Of a stretch of 64,000 nucleotides of DNA, positions 7,743-14,395 are shown in pieces (within the stretch, counting starts at the first letter, position 1; every line of letters begins with the position of its first letter). The stretch is from Stygiolobus sp037389425. GTDB lineage: Archaea; Thermoproteota; Thermoprotei_A; Sulfolobales; Sulfolobaceae. The stretch lies in the NCBI RefSeq assembly GCF_037389425.1, contig NZ_JBBHKR010000062.1, forward strand, positions 62,001 to 126,000, written 5' to 3'. The notes beneath the pieces are model-generated. The model ran no database searches and had not been told where the DNA came from. It saw only the letters and a list, made by a program, of their open reading frames with translations. The position numbers and the translations under genes were made by a program.

Positions 7743-8615
7743 TTAAGTGATTAAGTCATTGATACCTTTGATTACTAATTTTCTTAAGATATCGTTAGCT
7801 TCAATAGCATATTCTTTAAAGTCTCCTCGAGGATTTGCATTTCCATTTATAATATCCTCCAAATGATTTAACACTGTGTTATACATTCTTTCAAAATCAT
7901 TATCATCTGTAATGAAAACGATCTTATCATAAATCCTGCCACGTAATAACAAAAAGAGGTATACAAATACTAGTTGGTCATTTCTACCTGGCGTCTTGTT
8001 ATATCCTTTAGACTTTAAGTTGCGTATATATGCACTAATACCTTCATAAATTAGCTGAATTTCTCTTATGATATTATCACTAAGAAGTATTTTAGTATCG
8101 TCAGTTACAGTGCATTTTTGCTTGATTAAATATTCCACACTATCTAAATAGTCAATTAGATCCTGTGTTCTCTCATTTAAAGTTATATGGTTCCTAAGAG
8201 CTTCAAGATTAGAGTTGAGCAACTTATCTTTTAACATTATGAAGAACTTCTTTGCAAGTATTTGCCTTATTCCTCCCGGTGAGATCTGTCCGTTATAGTA
8301 CTTAGTTCGTATCTGTTCATAGATTTGTTCAAAATTCTTTCTAATATCTTCAAGAACTCGTAGTTTATCTTCTACCCCTAGTTTATCCCAATCCTGTTTA
8401 GATAGTATTTTCTCATAAATCACATGGGAGGTTATATTATAAGCGTCGTAAATTATTGTCTCAAATTCAATTAAATTGATATGAAGTATAACGCATTGTC
8501 CTTTACTTAACGAGTTAATAAAATATTCAACAGCTGGATTTTCATTAAGAATTTCTCTATATAACCATTTTATAATAATATTGGTATCTAAGAAAAAAGT
8601 TTCCTTTTCACTCAT
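7743..8615 (-). CDS. Large PIN-like nuclease, second gene of a two-gene cargo operon
   Basis: This 290-aa protein begins with FFLDTNIIIK, the first PIN-domain acidic motif (Asp10-Thr-Asn). An IEFE stretch near residue 50 can supply the second acid. A GRNDQL block near 211-215 and FITDDNDF at 235-241 match the C-terminal acidic motifs. The usual 130-aa PIN fold is split by a helical insertion of about 140 residues (60-200). PIN domains are Mg-dependent RNases, often VapC-type toxins. The start overlaps the stop of the upstream 236-aa gene by 4 nt, so the two are translated together. The operon sits between long inverted-repeat arms inside plasmid transfer genes. A toxin or defence role is inferred. 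Confidence 0.7.
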   Translation of the reverse strand: MSEKETFFLDTNIIIKWLYREILNENPAVEYFINSLSKGQCVILHINLIEFETIIYDAYNITSHVIYEKILSKQDWDKLGVEDKLRVLEDIRKNFEQIYEQIRTKYYNGQISPGGIRQILAKKFFIMLKDKLLNSNLEALRNHITLNERTQDLIDYLDSVEYLIKQKCTVTDDTKILLSDNIIREIQLIYEGISAYIRNLKSKGYNKTPGRNDQLVFVYLFLLLRGRIYDKIVFITDDNDFERMYNTVLNHLEDIINGNANPRGDFKEYAIEANDILRKLVIKGINDLIT

Positions 8616-9313
8616 GAGTTATCAGCGTGGATCTTGAAAAATAGGTAATATCCTAAGGAGTCCTTTGAGGGTATAGGTGTCCTATCGGCAACTAGTGCGT
8701 GTAATAATGCTCCGCTTAGCTCAGATATATAAGGGAATACTTCTTTTTTCTTTATATATATCAGTATAGGCATCCCGAAAAATCCTATTAGGAAATTAGC
8801 GATGTTGAATATATCTTTAATCTTAGAATCTTTTGTTTTTATGTTAGGATTGGTTATGTTAATCTTATGTAGTTTTAAGTATACTTTTGTTACGAAGCGT
8901 AAATACAACGAATAATAAGTGGTTATTAGGAAATTAGGGTTATCAGAATTTAATACCTCTTTGTAGAACTCCTCTTCATTTTTCTTCAACCCGTCAATAA
9001 GTTTTTGAAACTCTCTCATTACCATATTAACGTATTCTCCTATGGTTGTATTATTTTCAAGTATAGAGTTATATAATTCAAAATCCTCCTTTATTTTTTC
9101 AACTTCTTTTAACAGTATTTTTAACTTGTCTTTATCTTCAGGATTTAGGATTAACATTAGCGTACCCTCATATATCTCGAACAAATTCTCCTCATATTGC
9201 TTGACTAAATAATTCCGCATCTTCTCTAAGAGATGTACAGGAAAATTCCTATTCTTCATTTCGTTTGGACCCTTGTAATATTCCTCTAAAGGGAGAGAAA
9301 GATCAGCTGACAT
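8612..9313 (-). CDS. Unrecognised helical protein, first gene of the PIN-like cargo operon
   Basis: This protein of about 233 aa is rich in Lys, Glu, Ile and Leu. Predicted long helices cover residues 25-130 (a possible coiled coil near 65-120). A more hydrophobic patch, FLIGFFGMPILIYI, lies near 175-190, and the C-terminus is RTPIPSKDSLGYYLFFKIHADNS. I recognise no domain. Its position upstream of, and overlapping, a nuclease gene is that of an antitoxin or sensor partner. ATG 9313 is preferred; GTG 9322 is the alternative. Two 33-bp repeats lie directly upstream and may be operators. Its base composition is more AT-rich than the neighbouring transfer genes, in keeping with separate acquisition. 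Confidence 0.6.
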   Translation of the reverse strand: MSADLSLPLEEYYKGPNEMKNRNFPVHLLEKMRNYLVKQYEENLFEIYEGTLMLILNPEDKDKLKILLKEVEKIKEDFELYNSILENNTTIGEYVNMVMREFQKLIDGLKKNEEEFYKEVLNSDNPNFLITTYYSLYLRFVTKVYLKLHKINITNPNIKTKDSKIKDIFNIANFLIGFFGMPILIYIKKKEVFPYISELSGALLHALVADRTPIPSKDSLGYYLFFKIHADNS

Positions 9314-9334
9314 AGTTATCACTCTGTTATGCTA

Positions 9335-9429
9335 TAGTACAACAGAGTAGTACAAAAAACTTTCTTCCTAACTAGTATAGCAGATTTCTTCCTAACTAGT
9401 ACAACAGAGTAGTACAAAAAACTTTCTTC
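9335..9429. promoter_or_regulatory. Duplicated 33-bp operator-like repeat upstream of the PIN-like operon
   Basis: TAGTACAACAGAGTAGTACA followed by AAAAACTTTCTTC occurs at 9335-9367 and again at 9397-9429, with a shorter related unit between (ACTAGTATAGCAG). Each copy contains the dyad GTAC..GTAC. Paired copies 62 bp apart just upstream of a toxin-like operon suggest autoregulation by one of its products. Confidence 0.55.
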
Positions 9430-9460
9430 TAGCTATCCTAGAGCTAGATCTCATTTTGCC

Positions 9461-9529
9461 TTAAACTCTTCCTTTGAACTCACCTAGAGTTCACGGTAAT
9501 TTTAGGACTAACTCCCGTGGAGTTTAAAG
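9461..9529. repeat. Inverted repeat arm, right (partner 7622-7689)
   Basis: The right arm of the long inverted repeat that encloses the 236-aa/PIN-like operon. It runs into the promoter region of the gene at 9574-9993. Confidence 0.75.
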
Positions 9530-9573
9530 TTAAAACAGAAAAGTATTTAGCTATAGAAGGAGAAAAGAAATAC

Positions 9574-9993
9574 ATGGGAATATTTGACAAAATGAAAAAG
9601 AACGTTAGTGATGTTATAAACACTACTGAACATAGATTAACTGGAAGACCTCCAGTAAAAGGCAAATTTATGGTAAACATCCCAAAGGCACTCGTTGTAG
9701 AGGATTGGTACTGGGACGATGAAGGAATATTCACTTTAGAAAAAAGACCTGGGCTTCTGTCTCCAGGTATGAGAAAAGGAAAAATAATAAGATGGGAAGA
9801 AATAGATGACATCATTCCGCTAAACGTTAGTCAAACATCTAATTATAGTGCTTTTGGATTGTCAGGAGAAACAAATTTCATAGGCGATTGGATAATCAAG
9901 AAGAAAGACGGAGCTACAGTTACTATAAAATATGTGATAGACCCAATAAATAGGGCAGAAGCTTTTAAGAAAATTTACCTAAATAAAAAATAG
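9574..9993 (+). CDS. Hypothetical plasmid protein with PH-like C-terminal half
   Basis: From ATG 9574 (MGIFDKMKKNVSDVI...) the product is 139 aa. An N-terminal amphipathic helix is followed by a strand-rich region with the pattern of a PH/GRAM-like barrel (WYWDDEGIFTLEKRP, GKIIRWEEIDDI, GDWIIKKKDGATVTIKY). An upstream GTG at 9517 would add 19 residues but lies inside the inverted-repeat arm; a GGAG at about 9558 favours the ATG. No membrane segment is seen. The function is unknown. It ends 7 bp before the convergent VirB6-like gene. Confidence 0.6.
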   Translation: MGIFDKMKKNVSDVINTTEHRLTGRPPVKGKFMVNIPKALVVEDWYWDDEGIFTLEKRPGLLSPGMRKGKIIRWEEIDDIIPLNVSQTSNYSAFGLSGETNFIGDWIIKKKDGATVTIKYVIDPINRAEAFKKIYLNKK

Positions 9994-10000
9994 TTTTTCC

Positions 10001-11431
10001 TTATTCTCTTAATTTTTGTTTTAATGCGGAATGGACTTTGCTTACTAAAACGTCTCCAGGCTGTAGTGTAAATACGAATAACGCTAGCGTTGAAATGAAT
10101 TCTATATCTAATGCTAATGGCAGTAGAAATAACAAAAGAAATCCGAATACTGTATGAACTAATAGTGCTATGGTAAAAGCTGCAACTAAACCAGCTACCA
10201 TCATTCCTATCAATAAGTTAGCCATAATTAGAGCTATTTTTCTTGTCCACTCAAATAACCAGAGCGTGGCCTGAAATGGTATCAGAGCTACTATTGCCAG
10301 CATGACACTGTTTCTAACAGTTGCTATAGCTGTAGTAAACAGCATAAGATACAAAATTGCGGATATTAAATAATCAAAATCGTTAGCAAAGAAGGGTATA
10401 GCAGCTAACCCCCCACCAATTGCTAAATAGAGCCCTGTTCCTGCAGCTAAACCAGCAGAAGCTATACCTAGTTCTGGACCTACAGTAGCATAAATTAGAC
10501 TATTGATAAATGAAGCAGCATAAGTGTATATTGTGATCCCACCTACCGCAAATAAAGCCCAGACTGATAACTTATACATTACGTCGCCAGCAAGGTCAAT
10601 AATATCTGAATAGAACCCCTGGAACGCATTATAAGCAATAGAGAAAGCAATAAACAACATCGCAAGACCTACAGAGTAATCATATACTTCATTGAATAAT
10701 TGTTTGTCAAAAGATCCAGGTATAGGCGATTCTACCATCTGTTCTAATGGATAACCTATAAATTGTAAGAAAGTTGTGACCAGACCTTCTATCCCGTTTG
10801 CTATAGCCCCAAAGAAGCTATTCAGAGTTCCTTCTATAGCACCTTGTATCCAACCTAAAGGACTTGGTGGATTGGTTACAGAGACTAGGAGACCATTACT
10901 TCCATATGCGTAGTTCTGTGGATCCTCTACTATTGCTACAACGAGATATTTACCTGGGCTCTTAAATACGTAACTCATTTCCGTTGATCCAGTGAAGTTG
11001 GATACTAGAGTTCCATTTGCATAAATTTGCCAGACTACTGTGGGGTTAGGGACGGAAGGACTATAAGATACTGAATAATATTCTGGCTGACCAGTATATG
11101 CGGAGGTAGGTCCGCTAACAGTCACTTGCAGTTGCACTAATGTAATTTGTACGTTTCCTCCTATCTTCCCTCCAGTTGCGGCTGCTAGAAATATCGCTGA
11201 TGCCATAGAAGCAGCAAATAATACTAGAGCATAACGTTGATCATAACGATTTGCTAATATCGCAAGCAAAATTAACGCTGCCGGTATCAGTGTCTGCAGC
11301 GTTGTTATGAATTGTCCTAAGCTATTTGAACCTCCTCCACCGCTCTGAGCCATTGCTATAATATTTCCTGCTCCTCCTATCAGACTAGGTAGCAATAATA
11401 TAATAATGAATATAGTTAATGCTTTCCTCAT
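10001..11431 (-). CDS. VirB6/TrbL-like polytopic membrane protein with extracytoplasmic PKD-like domain
   Basis: This 476-aa protein starts with a signal-like helix (RKALTIFIIILLLPSLIGGA) and a Gly-rich linker. It has a two-span unit near residues 38-90, then a soluble strand-rich domain near 95-190 with PKD/Ig-like features (VWQIYANG, YVFKSPGKYLVVAIVED). Six or more hydrophobic segments follow from about 255 to 465. This layout resembles the channel proteins VirB6/TrbL. It sits next to the VirB4-like gene, divergent from it. Reading back from ATG 11431 there is a GGAGGGAG Shine-Dalgarno and a TTTTTAAAAA box centred about 25 bp away. Topology and context are good evidence for the transfer channel; sequence identity is not proven. 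Confidence 0.7.
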   Translation of the reverse strand: MRKALTIFIIILLLPSLIGGAGNIIAMAQSGGGGSNSLGQFITTLQTLIPAALILLAILANRYDQRYALVLFAASMASAIFLAAATGGKIGGNVQITLVQLQVTVSGPTSAYTGQPEYYSVSYSPSVPNPTVVWQIYANGTLVSNFTGSTEMSYVFKSPGKYLVVAIVEDPQNYAYGSNGLLVSVTNPPSPLGWIQGAIEGTLNSFFGAIANGIEGLVTTFLQFIGYPLEQMVESPIPGSFDKQLFNEVYDYSVGLAMLFIAFSIAYNAFQGFYSDIIDLAGDVMYKLSVWALFAVGGITIYTYAASFINSLIYATVGPELGIASAGLAAGTGLYLAIGGGLAAIPFFANDFDYLISAILYLMLFTTAIATVRNSVMLAIVALIPFQATLWLFEWTRKIALIMANLLIGMMVAGLVAAFTIALLVHTVFGFLLLFLLPLALDIEFISTLALFVFTLQPGDVLVSKVHSALKQKLRE

Positions 11432-11451
11432 TCTCCCTCCTAATCAAGCTC

Positions 11452-11461
11452 TTTTTAAAAA
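11452..11461 (-). promoter_or_regulatory. TATA-like TTTTTAAAAA box of the VirB6-like gene
   Basis: The centre lies about 25 bp upstream of ATG 11431. It stands in the divergent intergenic region that also holds a TAAACTCCCCAGTTTA motif and the box of the VirB4-like gene. Confidence 0.5.
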
Positions 11462-11472
11462 GCACAGTTGAA

Positions 11473-11488
11473 TAAACTCCCCAGTTTA
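11473..11488. repeat. TAAACTGGGGAGTTTA motif, copy 5 (minus orientation)
   Basis: An exact copy placed between the two divergent promoters of the VirB6-like and VirB4-like genes. This is the clearest copy in an operator-like position. Confidence 0.8.
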
Positions 11489-11511
11489 CTGAAGAAAAAT
11501 TCAAGATATCC

Positions 11512-11520
11512 TTTTTAAAA
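11512..11520 (+). promoter_or_regulatory. TATA-like TTTTTAAAA box of the VirB4-like gene
   Basis: The centre lies about 22 bp upstream of ATG 11538, so the transcript should be leaderless or nearly so. Confidence 0.5.
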
Positions 11521-11537
11521 TCGCGTCTTCTGAGAGC

Positions 11538-13412
11538 ATGAGTTTCCTCAACATCTTCAAAAAACCGAATCAACAGACAGTAAAAAAGGACAAAACTAAG
11601 TACTATCGCTTAGAAGGGATCCCCTTCTTCTTATTATCTCCAGAGGACCGCGACATGAAAATGAAGGAATTAAGTGCTCTTTTAAGTCAAGCTGAAAAGG
11701 GCTATATTTACATCAGTCGTAAGCCAGATACCTACGAGTTTGAGGGGACTAAGTTCCCTATTATTACGTCTTCTTTCATTTTTGTAACGGAAAAGGAACT
11801 AGACTTAGAGACAGCTGAACCTCCGCAGAGGCCTAAAGTTACTAAGGAGTTTGCTAAGTACTTACAGACAGATCAAGGTTATGCCAGGGTATTAGTTTCA
11901 TATGCATATAGTACCAAAATTCTAGAGGGATCATTAGGACGAATAGACTTCAAATCCATTAGGCCAGAGTTGTTTGAGCTTATAGTACAGTTCCAGAAAA
12001 TTTCACCACTTTCTGTAAGAAATTATCTCAATAGTCTTGAGGTCAAAAAGCAAAAGATGGCCAGGTATGCCTCTTCCTCAGTTCAAGTAGAAGAGATGTT
12101 GGTAAGAGGGGCTCAGTTAAAGAAAGATTTAGACGAGGAAGCTGCAGATCCCCTCAAGTTCAGATTCATCTTCATAATTCATGCAAAGACTACAGCTGAG
12201 CTAGAGAGTCTCTCTAGAGAATTAATTCAAGTTTCTCAAGAAAATGGGATATTATTGGATGTGCCATGTTGTGCTCAAAAAGAACTCTATGAGTTCCAAG
12301 GATCTATAGGATATAGAGTAAGTAGCAATGTCTCATTATCAAAGTTCTATCCATTAGTAGGTTTTAGTCTAGTAGAAGATAATGGGATTTTCTTAGGGAT
12401 TGACGATAAGGGAGCGCCAATAGTAATTAACCCGTATTTAGCAGTCAATGGTCGTCAGAACCCTCATTGGACAGTGGTAGGGACTACGGGGTCAGGAAAG
12501 ACTACTAGCGTTGCTGCAATGATAGACAGACTAAGGAAAGTCTATGAGGATATTTACGTCCTAATAGTTGATCCAGTGAGCAATTACAACAGATTTTTCA
12601 AAGGGGAGGCCGACCTGAACGTGGCCTTCCATGATCAAGACTACCTGGGCCTGGATCCAGTGAAGCTTGTCAGAGATGGGACTATTAGCTCCGGGCATAT
12701 AGCCGACTTCCTAGTAGAACAATATGGTATACCGTCAGAATTAAGGGGTATATTAGTAAGTCAACTTGAGATGTCAAGCTCCCTAAAGGAACTAATGGAT
12801 AATTTGGAGGACATGGCGTCTAAGAAGTTCGCTACGGAGTATCGCAAACTCGAAAACTTCCTGCTTAATTTAACCACTGGTGCTGACAAACACGTTTTCA
12901 CTGGAAAGTCGATAGAACTTAATGAGAAGAGGTTTATGATCTTGGGTTTGGATACCGAAGATCCTAGGAAGAAGAGACTAGCAGCAACGATGTTGATGAT
13001 GTATGGTTGGGCCCTAATAAATAAACTACCCAGAGATGTTCCAAAGGTTCTAGTAGTCGACGAAGCTCACTTTCTGTTTGAATACTCTTCGGTAGCTCAA
13101 ATTATAGCTATGATTTACAGGACTGCCAGGGCATTGAGAACCAGTATGATCACGATGACCCAGCTTATTCAACATTATAATATGAATAATTATTCTAAGG
13201 AGGCTTGGCAATTGGCTGATAACAAGCTTATATTAAAACAAGAGAAGGAGGCAAAAGACGACCTAGTTAATTTAGCGCATTTGTCAGAAGAAGAGATTGA
13301 TTATATCCTAAAATCTTCACGTGGAAGGGGGATTCTAAGGACTGGCGCAATTACTACACACATTCAGATTCAGCTCACTGATGAGGAAAAAGCGAAGTGG
13401 AGGACTGAGTGA
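11538..13412 (+). CDS. VirB4/TraE-like conjugation ATPase
   Basis: In this 624-aa protein the N-terminal half (1-300) is the variable, membrane-associating domain usual in VirB4/TraC/TraE. The C-terminal half is a P-loop motor with Walker A GTTGSGKT at residues 315-322 and Walker B VLVVDEAH at 504-511. A following TMTQL-type segment near 535-540 resembles the sensor motif of HerA/VirB4 proteins. VirB4 ATPases power pilus and channel assembly. It is divergent from the VirB6-like gene, and the next gene starts directly after its stop. Together with the coupling ATPase at 2244-5279 it supplies the two motors expected of a Sulfolobus conjugative plasmid. Confidence 0.85.
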   Translation: MSFLNIFKKPNQQTVKKDKTKYYRLEGIPFFLLSPEDRDMKMKELSALLSQAEKGYIYISRKPDTYEFEGTKFPIITSSFIFVTEKELDLETAEPPQRPKVTKEFAKYLQTDQGYARVLVSYAYSTKILEGSLGRIDFKSIRPELFELIVQFQKISPLSVRNYLNSLEVKKQKMARYASSSVQVEEMLVRGAQLKKDLDEEAADPLKFRFIFIIHAKTTAELESLSRELIQVSQENGILLDVPCCAQKELYEFQGSIGYRVSSNVSLSKFYPLVGFSLVEDNGIFLGIDDKGAPIVINPYLAVNGRQNPHWTVVGTTGSGKTTSVAAMIDRLRKVYEDIYVLIVDPVSNYNRFFKGEADLNVAFHDQDYLGLDPVKLVRDGTISSGHIADFLVEQYGIPSELRGILVSQLEMSSSLKELMDNLEDMASKKFATEYRKLENFLLNLTTGADKHVFTGKSIELNEKRFMILGLDTEDPRKKRLAATMLMMYGWALINKLPRDVPKVLVVDEAHFLFEYSSVAQIIAMIYRTARALRTSMITMTQLIQHYNMNNYSKEAWQLADNKLILKQEKEAKDDLVNLAHLSEEEIDYILKSSRGRGILRTGAITTHIQIQLTDEEKAKWRTE

Positions 13413-13670
13413 ATGAGCTTAGTTCAACTCGTTGAAAAAGTTGCGAAGAAGTATAATATCAAAGTAAATTCTTTACCTAATGGCGTGATAATTCTAGTAA
13501 AAAATGGGGTAGGTTTTGTGCAAATAGCTGCAGTTAGAGATGTATATTATATCAGGTACTTAACGAAAAACGAGGCATATATTGTACATAAACTTAACGA
13601 AAAGATCATAGAGTCGATACTAGAAGAAAAGTTAGATGAAACTAAAGCTCTCAAAATCCCTGATGTTTAA
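13413..13670 (+). CDS. Small hypothetical protein downstream of the VirB4-like ATPase
   Basis: This 85-aa protein's ATG follows the stop codon of the VirB4-like gene with no gap (TGA ATG), so the two are almost surely translated together. The sequence alternates strands and helices (GVIILVKNGVGFVQIAAVRDVYYIRYL) without membrane segments. I do not recognise a family. An accessory role for the ATPase is a reasonable guess. Its 3' end overlaps the convergent gene by about 39 bp. Confidence 0.6.
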   Translation: MSLVQLVEKVAKKYNIKVNSLPNGVIILVKNGVGFVQIAAVRDVYYIRYLTKNEAYIVHKLNEKIIESILEEKLDETKALKIPDV

Positions 13671-14303
13671 TAAAAGTAAAGTTCTTTCGATCTCTTTCAT
13701 TCTCTCTTCTTCAAATAATCTTTCTCTCAATTTTTGATCCGATAAGTATTTTAGTAATATCTTCTTTCTCGTCTCAACTTTTCCGTATAAAATGCTGTGT
13801 TTCTTCAGTAACTCATAAACCCTCAAAGCCTCATCCTTATCTCCATTATATTCATTGTATATGTAATCTATAACTGGGTCTTCTTTCAGAATCTTTCTGA
13901 GCAGCTTCTTTTTCTGTCTAATTGCGTATCTACCTAGTCCTTTCATTTTTAAGAATTTCAAATAATTTCGGTCTACAGTCTTATTCTCTTTTGAGAGAAT
14001 ATATTCATAAATAGCAAGGTAGTAAGCAGCATCTAACTTCTTCTCATCAATCTTTTGTAAAATTTTATAGAACATCTCTTTCTCCTCATCAGACATGACT
14101 GAAAGCAGATAATTTAGCACAATCTTCTTCATGTCTCTTATCTCTTTCTTAGTCTCTTTCTTCTTTGAAGAGCTTACTCTTTCGTAATATTCCAAATTTG
14201 AATAATCTTGATATGCATAATTCTCAAACTCTACTACTTCTCCTGTACACGAGTCCACTAGATATCCTTCTGAATTTTTAATAATAGTACACTCTTCGGG
14301 CAT
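13632..14303 (-). CDS. Hypothetical helical protein of the transfer region
   Basis: The N-terminal 35 residues of this 223-aa protein (MPEECTIIKNSEGYLVDSC) have a C..C pair and a beta pattern that resembles a TFB-like zinc-ribbon remnant (SEGYLVDSCTGEVVEFE). The rest, from about residue 45, is made of charged helices. The beginning is reminiscent of the B-ribbon region of transcription factor B (compare the genuine TFB at 27124, which reads EYICTETGEVIEE), so a TFB-derived regulator is possible. The helical part lacks obvious cyclin-like repeats. A TTTTTAAAA box precedes the gene at 14316-14324. Confidence 0.5.
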   Translation of the reverse strand: MPEECTIIKNSEGYLVDSCTGEVVEFENYAYQDYSNLEYYERVSSSKKKETKKEIRDMKKIVLNYLLSVMSDEEKEMFYKILQKIDEKKLDAAYYLAIYEYILSKENKTVDRNYLKFLKMKGLGRYAIRQKKKLLRKILKEDPVIDYIYNEYNGDKDEALRVYELLKKHSILYGKVETRKKILLKYLSDQKLRERLFEEERMKEIERTLLLLNIRDFESFSFI

Positions 14304-14315
14304 CAGTGTTTCTTC

Positions 14316-14324
14316 TTTTTAAAA
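14316..14324 (-). promoter_or_regulatory. TATA-like TTTTTAAAA box
   Basis: It lies 13-21 bp upstream of ATG 14303 and has the same sequence as the boxes before the other transfer-region genes. Confidence 0.4.
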
Positions 14325-14362
14325 TCTTGTAAGGATTTCTAGCGAAAAAGAAGTATTACCGG

Positions 14363-14378
14363 TAAACTGGGGAGTTTA
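14363..14378. repeat. TAAACTGGGGAGTTTA motif, copy 6
   Basis: An exact copy in the short gap between the end of the surface-protein gene (14396) and the promoter of the gene at 13632-14303. Confidence 0.8.
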
Positions 14379-14395
14379 ACGAAAAATAAAAAGGT

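Noticed and set aside
7622..9529. Classical insertion sequence
   Set aside because: The arms are inverted, but no transposase or target-site duplication could be identified, so it is reported as a cassette and not an IS.
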